DNA of 64,000 bases from Paragonimus skrjabini miyazakii. Lineage: Eukaryota > Platyhelminthes > Trematoda > Plagiorchiida > Troglotrematidae. Of the stretch, positions 1-13,300 are shown one piece after another. The number at the start of each line of letters is the position of its first letter. Position 1 is the stretch's first letter. The notes under the pieces were generated by a model. It was not told where the DNA came from. It did no database searches and saw only the letters and a program-made list of their open reading frames with translations. The stretch is taken from contig JTDE01000037.1 in the NCBI GenBank assembly GCA_014338405.1, positions 245,365 to 309,364 on the forward strand. Direction: 5' to 3'. Made by a program: the position numbers and the translations under genes.

Positions 1-56
1 AAGAGACAACAAACATAATAGCTCTGTTTAGTCCAATCGATCATGCGGTCCCATCT

Positions 57-260
57 ATTTCGAGGTTTCTGGCATTATGGCTAACATACTACTCTTACAC
101 ACTTGAAGATCAGAAAGTGAATTCTGGTCCAGACGAGGATGTACAATATTGGTGAGTTATAATAAGAGCGAAACTCGAGCCTAGTGATTCCCTTCAAATT
201 GGGTAAGCCGAAAGGCTTATCTGAATACAAAGACTCGTACCAAGCGCGAGTGGTGTTCAT
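57..260 (+). repeat. Decayed hammerhead-ribozyme SINE (copy E)
   Basis: This is a degenerate copy of the tRNA-related SINE seen better at 27.4 and 58.8 kb. The order of landmarks is kept: a GAGGT...GGC...GG..AACA stretch near 60-95 matches the A-box region, TTCTGGTCC near 120-130 matches the B-box region, and GCGAAACTCGAG follows at 168-179. The ribozyme core is damaged: CTGATGA reads TTGGTGA, stem II no longer pairs, and the GTC cleavage triplet reads GCC. The 3' flank AAAGGCTTATCTG at 211-223 recurs at 18964-18976, so this copy seems to belong to a subfamily with a different tail from the 27-kb copies. The alignment was made by eye; membership of the family is likely, the exact ends are not known. 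Confidence 0.6.
141..187 (+). ncRNA. Inactivated hammerhead ribozyme relic
   Basis: The GAAACTCGAG segment at 170-179 and the stem I 3' strand CTAGTG at 181-186 are retained. Two changes in the CTGATGA core and loss of the central U of the cleavage triplet should abolish cleavage. It is therefore a mutational relic of the ribozyme that is intact at 27569-27613. Confidence 0.55.
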
Positions 261-3200
261 TTCAAAATAAGCAATGAACACTTGTCAAACAGACTAATAC
301 ATGCCCATAAATAGGAAGATTACGTACCGATTGTTTGCTTAGTCTAAAACAAAATCCATCGTTTCCACTTTAAGATTTATCGGTAGCACATTCCCGTGTC
401 TCGTTGTAATCCTTTACTTTGAGTCCAAGTCGATTAGATATAAGTTAGGGATATTGCTGTAACAATGTACAAGATCGTCTAAACTAATTTTGTTATAATG
501 TCAACGCAAACTAAAGAATGAAAACAAGAAGGCTACAGCCAAATCCTAAGGTTTTATGAGATCATATATTGATAGACTTCCTAATACAGCCGAATAATGG
601 GCTTGGTATACACTTGAGACAGAAGGTTGTAATCAACGTGGAACGTATCGCATGAATTACATCTTTTCTTTCCAATCTTCTAATATGAAGTTCAGTTTGT
701 CAAGACCTGGCGACCAGATTGACAGTGTAAGCCCATACAAAATGCCGTAACGTCAATACATCATTTACGCTTCTGCTGTTGATTCCTGTACATTATTTTG
801 ATCTGTTTGGTTTAACCAACTCTCAAGATTCACGAATTATCCGTGAATCAACGCAAGTAATTTAAAATACCAGTATCTTCTAAAAATGATATGAAGGTGT
901 CTTTTCATCCGGAAGCGTTATACGCAAGCAGTCCATATTGAGTAAATAACTTGCATGCTATATTCGGGAAGTTATGGATACATGCAAAGTTTTCCTAATA
1001 TATGCTAGCTTTGGATTAGCTTAGCACAATCGCCTTGGTCGTTGTAAGCCTGAAGCATCTGGATCTAGAACTTAATAAATAATCGTAAAAGCCACAGTTA
1101 GGATCAATCCCGATTCACTCGTCCGTTTATCGATTTGCTTATTGTTACTCCAGGAACAAAGATCTTTGCTAATGCTTTCTTCTATCCACGTTAATAGATG
1201 AAACCTTAAGTTTAAATTGCGTAGATATGGGTGGAAGTAAATAAAATCGGAATTAACCGAATCTGCTGGCGTACGTTTATAGTAATGATGAACATTAGAA
1301 TGCACGGCAACATAATTTCGTGATCTACACGAGGAGATAAGAAATTAGTTAAGAAACAAGTCGTGCGAGTTTGTTTCCCCGTATTTACTACTCCAGTAGA
1401 ACCAACAAAACCTTCAACCAACACAACGACTGCTATAGAGTTAAGCAATGTTTCCTGTTGGCGAAGCAGCTTTGCTAACTTATTTAACTCATCATTCCAT
1501 AATCCATTTTCAACGAATATTTCCTTATGTGGTGATCCATCGGTGGATGACCTGTGAATGGCAGTCGATGAGTAGATTGAGGTTACGTCTCATCTGAACT
1601 TTCTATAACGCAGTGGAAATTGACCTTAATCCGCTGATCACTCCTCATAGAGAATAGTCCTGAGGTCCGCCTGCTCACATATTTAGCTAGTACTGGATCT
1701 TATAAGATAATAACGGTTGCACTGTGTGTGCGTTTCTAAAGGTGAACAGATTACAGAGTCGAACGTAATGAGAAAGACTCCAGGGTGGGCAATTTTACAC
1801 TCTAGTGCTAGGAGATGAAAGATCACTGATGTTCCTTAAGTAGTAGTTGTACCATTTATAAAAAGGTAAAGTATATTTAACTGGGATCTTTAAATCTTGC
1901 TGTGTTCAAGGTAGTGGTCAACATACTTTGGATTGCAAATGTACGTGACTATGTATTTGTGAAAAGTGAATGACGTGACATTTTTATGACAGTAGCTCAG
2001 AGAGTTCATATTGTGCTGTAGGTTTTGGAGGTCCCAGGAACATTCCAAAAGTGAGAAGATTTACTTTGATGGCATAGAGCGGCAATGATGAGTTGACAGT
2101 ACGAGACAGCTTGAAACAAAACCGAATACACAACACAAATCCCAAAATGAATCTCAGTAGCATTTGTAGTAACGCAGACTGCAAGTGTCCGTTCACCTCG
2201 GTGGTAAACCAACTTCTAGTTATATATTTCTCTTCTATCCAGAATATAATTGTGAAGTTTCCATCTCTAGGTGAAGTTAGTAACCTTTTCAGAAGCTTTT
2301 TAAGCCAACACCTTCTCCATCAGTAGCCAATCTTAAGTCGACAGTCTGTGTCAAATTGTCACGAACAGTCAGCGTATTCGTGAGTCATGAATGCGTCTTA
2401 CGAGAGCTAAGCTGCTACTCGGTGGTATGTTTGATGTCTACTACCTTTGTCAGGAAAAATTCATCCAAGAAACTTTTAATTCTCTTGAACACGACTGAAA
2501 ACGCATGCAATAGGTTGTGTGCCTGGACTTTTCGGGAACTCGTTTGTATGGGCGGAAGTGCCTGTGAATTGGTTTCAGATTTCCGTTAGATGGTTAGTTG
2601 AAGATCCACGATTAAACAGTATTTCTATTGGTGTCGCTAAGTTGGTAACTCTTCAGAAAGACTGAATATGTTAGATCTGAAACTGACGACTTGTAAGCGA
2701 GTAAGTTGTCCAATTTGATCTTCATTTTTGACTGAGATGTATTGTAGTTACGTTGCCCAATAATTGCTCAAACGTTACTCATAGTATGCAGTTATGCACA
2801 ATTACGTACATTCCACTCCGAAGATTGGGCATTCCTACAGACATATTAGTAAACGTATCAGTGGCTTCAAGTTGAGAAATACCGCTCCTGCTTATAAAAT
2901 GCACGGCAACTTGACCGTAGTGCAGCTTAAGATTCATCTTCAGCTTTCGAGTTACACCGTCATGAAATAAGTTTGGTGCGATCGCGCAAAATGACAGATT
3001 CAACGAGCGTATGAGAAGTATATTCTAGTTGGTACCTATTCCTTGCGGTACTTATGTGTTGTCAAAAATATGGATTCAGTTTTTGGGTGGTGAATATTCT
3101 TCTATGTCGGTCACACATTGCGGGTACATGTTTGTTAACAACCCAAACATTTTCCTTCATGAGTATCTACTGATGATGAATTGGAATGATTGTACCAATA

Positions 3201-6200
3201 GGAATAGGTCGTTCAATGATGCTGAGCTAAATCTACCTTGCTGCGAATTTCGCACTTTGATAGACATTTGGACATAGTTTGATAATACTTTTTCGAGTTG
3301 CAATTTCTCTTTCATTATTATGGTCAGATCTATTTGTAATTATCATGCTGTTCAGTATATTAACGTCGCTCATAGGTATGCACCAAGCAAAATGGTTATT
3401 GACCAACTATTCACATAGTATGATCATAGGCATAGTGAAATAATAAAGCCTACATTAATGTTCAGGAAAATTTTACGGCAGTGAATTATGTTGCAGCAGA
3501 CAGACCGGATTTTAAAATCCAGTCCCGGTTGCTTAAAGTTTCTCATTCGTAAAACTTGAGTATAGTTTCAACACGGTATACTGTGTAGTGCGTTGTGCAA
3601 GGATACATTGGCAAAAGGCCATCCGTGAATCATGCCAACCAGTCAAGTGAGTTTAACCATTAGCCAAACAGATTCAAAAATGTCTAGAAGCATCTCTTCA
3701 CCAGGATTTAGGATCCGTCAGTGCAAGCTTATACAAAAATCTGAACCACCTTCTCTACCGATTTTTGCTACGCATTGGAACACTGTCATACTAGCGGCGG
3801 ACAAGTTGAAGTCCTCTGTTTTACCCCCGCAGTAAGTCTCCTTGATGTCTACTATGACTGCGTTTCATCAAATAAATAAGCTTTGATACTCATCCAGCTT
3901 TTTCGAAGGTTGCAGTTGCACCAGTACAAAACAAAACCAGGATGTATTACTATCATTCTCATTGGGTAAAGAAGAGGTTTCTACTTAAGAAGATTCAGTG
4001 AATGCGACCGGTTAGGAATATTGGACCCTTCAAATTGGCTTGATGAACAAAATCACGTGCGCCATCGACTTTTTCACCGGAATTCTCAACCAAGTGGGAC
4101 TGTGCTCCTTATAGTTTCTGTACAGTTATGTTGTCGTAAACATTATGCGTTCTACCGTAGAAGAAGTAAATAAGTTGTCGTGCGAGCAGGCTTTGGTCGT
4201 TGGCATTCCCATCACTCGAAGTTGTGTGCAAAGTTCCCAGTAATCCAGCCGATGGCTTTCTAATGACTGAAACGATGGGCATTCGATTAAGCAATTCATA
4301 TACATGCAGGTTCCGTAAGTTTGTTGGCGTCTTGAACTTCCTATGGTTAACGATCAGATCGTTGGTATCTGACTAAGGTTCAATTCAATTTACAATACCG
4401 AAAATCGCTGCGCAGCTCTATAGCTTATGCATATGTATATATTGACCTTAAGGTAGTTAGGTGGTTATATGTGGTTTCACCTGAAAACGTTTTTAAAAGA
4501 AAACCACTGCTCGATCTTCAAATCAGATTACCTCCATCTGATGGGTTTAAACCGAAAACAAAGCCTACCACGCGGTTAGGTTTAAATGTAAGCATCAAGA
4601 GACATTTTAGATTGCACGATTTTGCATGTTCTTACTCATATTTCTCGTTATTTCTAATAAGACGTCAGACGAATATGACAATTTAGATGAGACCAAACTA
4701 TGAAACATCTGGGCCTCGACTGGATTCTATCTAGTGGGGAGAAACAGTAACCGCAAAACTCCATCTGGTTAGCAAATACTTTCAACTGTGAGTGCTAGTT
4801 TGTACAAAAACTGACGACGACTACTGAAAAGGGACAATATTTCTTCAGATTTTTGCTGTCGCAAGAAAAATAAATTCACTTGCCCAATTTCAATGAATTA
4901 CAGTACAAGCCCCGCAAGTAAGGCAGTGTTTCCTAGAAGTCTGTCGTTATTAAACCGCTTAGCGTAAACATACGCTAGCATCATAAATTCTGCTTAGACT
5001 AAAGAGATTGAGGAATTATTTAGCTATGCTGGTGTCGTTAACCGAAGTGTAAGGAAACCATAACCTATGACCGGGTATCACGCAAGCACAGGTTTTGTGC
5101 GAACGACATTCAAAACAAAATCCGTCTCAATAATTTGACAAACCAAGGCTGTACTAAACTATTACGACGTTGTAACTGTATTGGATAAGAAGTCCAAAGC
5201 AGGGTTATAATAAATAAGACTATTTTTGAAACATGATCAAGAACAGGGTCCACCTGAAAAATAATTTCATCTTTATTATTTTGCAGCTATTCACTGTTCA
5301 TTTACATGATTGTTTTACTTTTTCGGATGAAAAATATTTACCCCTGAAATCCAGTTGCTTTTCACTAGCTTTCTGATGAAACGAAAATATTCAACTGTTT
5401 CAGAAGACTTGATTTCAAATTGCTAATATTCCCACTCTTACACTTTCAACATGCTACATCCGTCACTCTCATGCTACGAAGCATTTCCTACAAAAAGGAG
5501 ATCGCGTGCTCACTTCAACTCATATCAAGTGTGTGTGCATGAGATTTCGTCATGACCTCAAGTGGCTTCTTTACATGAATGACACGTTCGTGAATATGAA
5601 GCAATGATTTTTATCAACTAGCTGTGTAACTAACGAACAACCGTCAATTCAGTTTTTTACCAGTTCATATCGCAAAATTCAACAGAAAAATCTTGTTCAA
5701 AGATCAAGAAATTTCCCACGGTTTTAGTAACTTCTGTGAATTTGTAACAAAGCCCGTGATAATCGTTTGTCAACCTGTGATGCGCCATAAGAATTATAAG
5801 CGAATATTAATTTATCTAGAGAAGTTGACATAATTACGAAAGTACGTTGCATAACCGACAGAATATGGAAAGCACTGGGGGATTATTGGTTACTTGCATT
5901 ACCAATCCTTGACGATACCCAAAGTCTTCTGTAAATTACGTAACGATGTGCCAGAACGTCGTCTTGTTTAGCCACTTTTGTGTAAATGAAAGCGAGATAG
6001 TTCAAGAGTGAGGAGGTGCTCCAGGTTTGCACATCTGATTCGTCTCAAAATTTCACTTCAATAAAAACATTCAGCTTTTGATAACCTTAGAAATGTAGTG
6101 AATTAGAATTAGTTTGGAGAAGTTTGGAGATATTTTGAACAGCGATCTTCACTTTTTGGTAATGGACAAAACGACGTTATGTAGCCTACCACAAGAGAAC

Positions 6201-9200
6201 TGGTTGACAAAGCAGAGTGAGACACTTTTTTGGCGTATTCAAGCCTATTACGATTTGAAGTGCTAGATGGATAAAACGACACTGTGTATTACAGCGCCAA
6301 CTGATAACGAAGATCTTTTGTTAAGCGACTTTTAGGCTGCTTCCGTTTTATTTGTATTTCCCCTTGACTTTTCTCGTAACCAATCGTGGAGTTTAAAACC
6401 ATCATACAAGACTGCCAAATAAGAAGCATTCTATTCAAACGCTGTGTAGTGTACTGATAGTCATATATTTGCAACGCACATTTTATGAAAATAATAATGT
6501 GGTGAATGTTTCGATTGATTATTTCATGAATTCTCAACTGGGTGCACTGACTGTTGGTTTTCTTTTTCACTTTGCATTCCACTGCCAGCTGCTAACCATT
6601 ATCAGCTCCAGTAGTAAGTAATGACGTAGTTAAAAGATACTTGACTGAATAATTCGGCATTTCGTGATGATTAATTCCTTTAGTGAACACATTCGTTGTA
6701 TTTGGTATATTCTGGATGAAATGTGAGGGCACCTTTCGCAGCTTAAACATACACGGTCGACAAATGGGAACACGGAGTTCGGGGGATCATTGATGCGGTT
6801 TCCTACATAAAACTGATGATCTGACGATTTGCCTGATAATCAAAACACTTCTAAGTCGCAGGCCTTTATCAAGAAGTATTGCATATAACATATATTTAAT
6901 TAAATGACAGATTAGATTTATCAGTGGATGGGTTCCACGTGCTTAATATGTTTGCGTTAGTTTGGAAGGATCAGGTCCATCTATTTCTCCACAACGTATT
7001 ATGTAAAGTGTGTGACTTGAACTATTCATGAAATAATAGGATGTCACAAAGCGTTTGCGGTAGCTAAGCATTCCATGCCTCCGAACCGGACAATTGTTCT
7101 TGAACTTGTTTTCTCTACTTGGCTTAGTCTCTTAACTGGCGACGGTCACCAATCGCAACAAGTTACAGCCCACCCGTTATATGTCCGTTCACCCATCGCA
7201 TTCCCTTCAGAACTGGTTTCTTAGTCGTCCATAGCTTTGCTGTCAGACAGTCGAATCTGTTAGACGAATGAATCCAGGTTTAACCAACAGTTGTAAGAAA
7301 ACCACTTATCTGGATGAGACAAAATTTCAGAGAACAGTATAACAAAAACATCAGAAGATTGTAAATGCCAAATCTTTTGTGAATTATTGGTGTCATTTTT
7401 CCCATAATCACCGAAATCTAAAGAGCAGTACCGATGTTAAGAGCTTTAACTGGAACCGTGCAAAAATTCAGTTTACCTGCAGCTCGTTATAATTTTACAA
7501 AGCATGTTATAATATGTATCGTGTTCAATGTTCAAACGTCATGGGAAGCCCAGTATTGTTTCATGGCTGTTTCCACTTATCAGGTATACCTATCCAGTGA
7601 ACGTTGACCACACATATCATCATAGGAGCGGCAGTGGGCGAGATTTGTAGACAATGACTCATTCGCGAATTAGTTGTGTTGTTTATCTCAGACTCAACGG
7701 AGTCCATTGATCACTGTTGAGGTGAAGGGCGCTAACTGGAACTGTACACGTAAACAAACCGGGTACTCACACCTGGTGAGTTGTAACAACCAGGAAGCCG
7801 ATTGCATGCATGCGGCAAATTTCGACCGCTAAGCACATACAACCTAACCTAACAATAAGGGAAGATTTGGAAAGGTGTTAGTAGAATCAGTTCTAAATAT
7901 TTCTCGAGCTTTCGACTTAGACACACCACCGAAGGAACAGTCAGCCTTTTTTAATGGTCAGGGCCCCAGTGGAATATATCATCAACCTACGGTGAACGTT
8001 TTATGCAGATCGCACATACACGTTTTGTTTAGGTTCGTTGGTTTCGCCATTTCGGTTTTGCGTAATGATACCGCTAAGGGTATCTATACCTGCCCACTCC
8101 GTGTTGAACTTGTGGCTAGGAACTTTCAACGCCTTTTCTTAGTTAATAAACGCGTATCCTTCTTAAGAAGACACCAATTGTAACCCGGTAAGACTATGTT
8201 TAATCATTCAACAACCAGCATGCAAACCTAAAATGTAGATTGTCTGAATTGCCAGCCACAAGATTAATTATTCTACAATCAATCTAGCCAAATTTTATTA
8301 AACTAACTGTGGGCTTTTTGATTCATTGTCCCTCTGGAACAGTCACAGATAAAGTTGAGGAAAACATATACTTCCTAACAGCGCATAGTTTATTGTGAAA
8401 AGTGTGACCAAATTAGATCAGGCAGTCTATAGAAATGTTAAAACTACTTGTTATCCACGAGGGTTTCAGGGTGCTTTCCAAACTTTACATATTTGTGTTT
8501 TATTTTTGACCATTCCCGCTATGTTGTTAGCATGTAACATGGTACCGTGAGAACATGAAAAACAATGTCTAACAGGAAACATGTAATCTAATTTCAGCTA
8601 TGCAGAGATGAGCTGGAAAGAGGTCTTGACTACGTGGTTGTCAGACACAAACGGACGAATCACACCGCACGTGAGTTTGCACATCACCCAGACACAGACC
8701 AAGCTTGTGTGTAAGGAACAATAGAAAACTGATCCGGTGACATCGCACTAGCATGAATTCTATCAAATGATTGCTAACGATAGAATAGATTGCAGACTGT
8801 TCTATCCAGGCTTCTGACAGTTCGCTTTTTGGTTACTTGGAAGTTAGAGTATACCGGCGACAACTAAGTTTTTGTCTGTGGATGTTGCAACAAGAAACAC
8901 GAAACAAAATAATCAATGCATTAAATATTGTTGTGCAACAGCGTCTCTGGTGATCACAACAAATATTTCGCTTCCATTCAGTTTTTCTGTCAAAAGTTCT
9001 CATATGTCAGTTCCACATTCTAGGCAAAGCTGAAGGTAGGTTATCCGTAAAGTAAATCTATACCCTTCTTCCACTTGCACGCCATAGATGTTTTATTATA
9101 GTCATGAAGTGGAAAGTACATCCAGAAGAACGTCACCTTCTTTGACGACATATATGACAAACTTGGGTAGTATGGTTTATTGTATAACTTCAAAGAATTC

Positions 9201-12200
9201 ATTATAGTTTAGTTCTGTAACAGGGGGTACTTTGTCAGCATGCTGTTTTAAAGTCCTTTGTATCCTGCTTCCAGATAACCCACAATAAACAGCGGAATCG
9301 TTCTAAGACGAAATACCATTGATTCCTTCTGATTGGGGAATCGGATGACAAATTCATGTGAAGTTTTACTGCGCCATAATTCCAAGCATGAATAATCAGC
9401 TGGTATAACTAGTTTAGCACGCCTGTGATTCAGCATTGTCTTTTTCCTCTAAATCAGTCTCCAAATGTAAATGCATCGTATTCGGCTTTCTGATTCTGGA
9501 GAAAAATACCGAACTGAAGAAGCATGAAAGTGATTGATCGGGCACTCTATAGATAAGGTAACGTAATCCTGTATAGTATCCCCTCCCAAAAAATAAACCA
9601 AATTTCAGGTACAGGAAATTGTTTTTTTTTGTCGGCATTTCTTCTAAAAAGGATGAACATATGATACTATAGAGTCAAGCGGATGAGTGTGGTAGAGCTA
9701 TTCAAGCAAAGACCAGCTGTCTGACATTCCTCAAAATGTTTACTATTGAAGCAGATAGAAATACCTCTTATAAAGCCCGACATATAAGTGAAGAGTATAA
9801 CCGTACTATGCACTGGATATACTTTGATCAATGTTAGACGGTATGGAGACCGTGATATCAACGACACAGCAACAGGTCAAGAAAACCACATCATAATCAT
9901 TCTTCCTTCTGCTTTCAGATCCAAGATCTAAGAAAGGACAGCTGGAAGGAGACGAACGCATTGTAAAAAATTCCATTCACTTCGTTATTGTTCTCCGGAA
10001 CTGTTAAGAACGTCTTATGTTCAAGCATTAATTACGCCAGTTGGTTTAAAAACTTCGGTTTTTCATTTTCCAAACCTCGATTTCTTAAATAATGCTTGAA
10101 AGATGTCGTTCACAAGTCCCAACAATTATTTGGCGGGTGATGGTTTGAGAACGTTGGGCAAACAGGGCTTGTGCGCAATAAACCATACATCAGACTACTT
10201 AGTCAATTTCAGATCAAATTTTATCTGATAGGATGATATATGCAGCGTGCAATTGAACAAGCTCGTGTTGTCTAGTGGTCTGCACTTTCTGTTGTATCAA
10301 CCAGTAAACAAACCGAGTTTGGTTCGATAGAAGTGTGATATTGTTTTACTTCAGCGGGACTAGATCCACTGGTAACCCCAAGAGGTAAATACAACTAGGT
10401 TCAAAGAGGTTTACTTTTTCTGTGGAGTTAACAATCTAAAAATGTTCCTTGCGTCACACAAACGGCCACTGTACGCCAAGGGTTTTTTGTTGAGTTTTGT
10501 GTTGTGAAAAACATCGTAATACCAAGAAATAAAGAACGACAAAAACAATACAGAATAAGCTTCAGATGTATACGTTTTGCCCGTTGCACGTAAAGATGCT
10601 ACAGTTTGTCAGTGAGGGATGTTTACTTTTCTTTTCAATTCCAAAATAGCTGTGCGTGGTTACTTTTCATTGTCGAATTTTCCAACAATATGTGAAGTGA
10701 CGTATTTTTCCAATAAAACCAGTTTTGTATGTGGAACGCAGAGTGAACTTGAATAGACCCTTAATAGAACCTATATAATGAAAGCTTTGTTCGATTGCGA
10801 ACTGCTGATTCTGCTGATCAATATACCGCAGGCTTAGTCGTATAACAATTTTTCGCATTCCATATAAGTTCTCGCGACTGTTTCCGACTGCTGCCATACA
10901 TTACAGTCTGTCCTAGAATACGCCACAGTCAAGCAACCATACCAGCCTGCAGATTCGAGCAGACACGCATTACGTTCGTTTTGCGTCGTGGCTTGATTGA
11001 ACGGAATGTGCGTGGTAAATCGGACTAAACAACAGCACGAGCAACAGTCAGGTAAGATTGTCACGTGGACTAATTAGTTAAAACTATCGATACTTACTAC
11101 TCAGGCTTAGTAAGTGGATAACACAGGAAGGTGCATCACAGCATCAAAAGCGATGGTCTTCATGTTTTCCCTTGAGGAGGGAGAGATAAAATGAATTTGG
11201 GAGTTTAGCAGAATAGTTTTGTCTGAATTTTGTTTTTGGTATATTTTGAACTGGTGATATCAGTTGGTAGGTCTACGGTCTGTTATCTAATGCGCTTGGA
11301 GGGACGGGTGTCGTTAGTCAGTGAGTAAAGGTTGAAGAAGATTGCTTCGGCCCTGTCACCAGTAGTACTCGGCGCATCAGTTCACGAGTGTCTATACAAG
11401 ATGGGCTCACTAGCGTATTGAAGTCAACGTGCGAGCTTTGATCACTCAAGCCACGGTGTAAAGTGGGCAGACCACGAGTCAGTTCATATCCATGCGGAGG
11501 CTGTTTTGTCTTCCAGCAACATGTGCTTGGACAATCTGCACAATTTCTGAAAGTGTTGTTAAAATGAAGTGTGAAAACGGTAATCTTAAAATTTTGATCT
11601 CAGTATCTTCTCGTTAACTAGAGTGAGTGGATATAAAGGCGGCGTCTATCGCGTCCCGAGGCTTCAAGAATGACTGCTTCAGGTAGGCTTGCAAAGGGAA
11701 CCAAGCCCGCCCTGAAACTATTACGAATACAGTAGAATTACTGAACTGCGAGCAATTTTTGATATATGTCCCTAACTAAAGACATTTTACCGGAGCACTA
11801 GGATGGGTTTACACTTCAATAGAACAGTTTTTATTTGCTGAAACTACGGCTAATAGCAACAATCTAGGCTCAGAGACGTTCTAGATGAGGATGTGATATT
11901 TTTGAAAACTTTAAGACGAGACATTTTTTTATTTACAGAGGTGGATCAATATATACACACCATGATATGTTCACATGAAGTGGACGCGTGCCACGAGATA
12001 CGGGGGAGAAGAAACAACGTTGTAGAGTGCGTATAATTGAAAAGGTATAGCAGGAAAGGACAACTTAAACCAATACACACAGATTTGCAACAAAAACAAA
12101 ATTGACTTCCTTCCTTCGCCATGTTATACGAAGACCTCAACGAAATATGTTCTTTGTTTTTTGTACCGCAGCCAGCAAGCCAATAATGCTCAAATAAAGA

Positions 12201-12929
12201 GCTTTCGTGTAAATGTCTTCCCACCCTGAACTTCTGTCGTACGCTATCCGACAGTCTGCTGCTTCCATATTAATCTATCAGTCGCAAATAAGTTAGGGTA
12301 TGGCATACAGTGAGTTGGCACTTGTGAGATGTCACCAAGCCAACGAAACCTACGTGGCGTAATTATTATGCTTTGAATCGACATGATATTGGTCTCGAAG
12401 ACAGTTCAGCAATCCTCGCCACTGTTTACACGATATTCCCATCACATGCCGTTATTGGTTCAGAGACACTTCATACTATTTCAGCAAGACAACACATGTC
12501 GATGTTGAGGATAACAAAAGTATATACAAAGGCTACCTGCTGATCTACTTGCACGTGTTTGAACACTGAACGGAACAACCTTCAATGTTTTCTGGGGGTC
12601 AAGTAGGGGTTATGTCCGTCAACCGAAGAAACCATTTTCTTGGTTGGTACGCCATCATTCTCGCTATGATTTCTTTTGACGGTAGCATATAATGCAAGAG
12701 TCTAGGAAATTGCCGAAGGGAGATTAGGAGTCACTAAGTAAAAGAGTATTTATCAAAAGAGAGGAATATGAGACCAGTCAGTTTGGTACAACAGAAAATG
12801 ACACGCGAGCAAATTTTACCGTCGACAGCTCGACCAAATAGTTGCGGTAGAAACATCAGACAAAGTGAGTAATACTGGTTCGTGATTGTTGGATGAAATA
12901 CTTTTCGGTTGGTAAGGCTGAAGAAGCTT
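261..12929. other. AT-rich region without identifiable gene or element
   Basis: I see no transposon domain, tRNA or known protein motif here. All open frames are short (about 100 codons or fewer) and occur on both strands. Protein-like but unrecognised stretches lie at 3632-3835 (+), 4109-4294 (-), 4471-4686 (+), 7875-8186 (+), 9248-9436 (-) and 11946-12224 (-); many open with GTG or TTG rather than ATG, so they are not convincing genes. The 4471-4686 frame has a GTAAGC donor-like site after its proline- and lysine-rich part. A weak tRNA-like pair of boxes lies at 10263-10330 but is too incomplete to call. Confidence 0.5.
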
Positions 12930-13300
12930 TTTGGTTAAAGGGGTTCCACCAGGAGTCTTTGGCTCAGAAAATGCTTAATCCATGAGGCTGCAAAGTGAAG
13001 CAAACAGCTTGCAGTCTGTAACGTGCAGTCGAAACCAGCGAGCGTGGACGGGATAAATTTGCATCGTGTAACAGGGCGTGCTGCTGTGTTATCGGCGCCG
13101 TGTGCATGGCGTATTGGGCCTTTGGCGCATGCTTGTTTCTTGTTCTTTCCTTTACGGGACTGTCGCTGGAACCACCTACTTCGGAAGAACGCTGTCCCAT
13201 GGTGTCTCCACGTTGCCCAAAAGTTGGTCCGGAGGCGGAACGGACAGCGAAAGTAGAGACGGCCGGCTTGCATTTTACACAGTCCACTGAGTGCCGGTAG
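12930..13300. other. GC- and CpG-rich island of unknown origin
   Basis: Base composition changes sharply from the AT-rich surroundings: this block is visibly around half G+C and rich in CpG. Five overlapping frames are open at once (13023-13256, 13078-13290 and 13100-13300 on plus; 12935-13273 and 12964-13320 on minus), as expected when stop codons are rare because of composition rather than coding. The longest, 118 codons on minus, has no motif I recognise. It might be a fragment of a recently inserted element or of a gene with unlike base use. No terminal repeats or target-site duplication are visible. Confidence 0.45.

Noticed and set aside
7710..7735. CACTGTTGAGGTGAAGGGCG, resembling the RTE 3' end
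   Set aside because: Only about 20 bases match and the similarity stops at once on both sides.
10263..10330. tRNA-like boxes GTCTAGTGGTCTGCAC and GGTTCGATAGA
   Set aside because: No acceptor or T-stem pairing and no second copy; too weak for a tRNA or SINE call.
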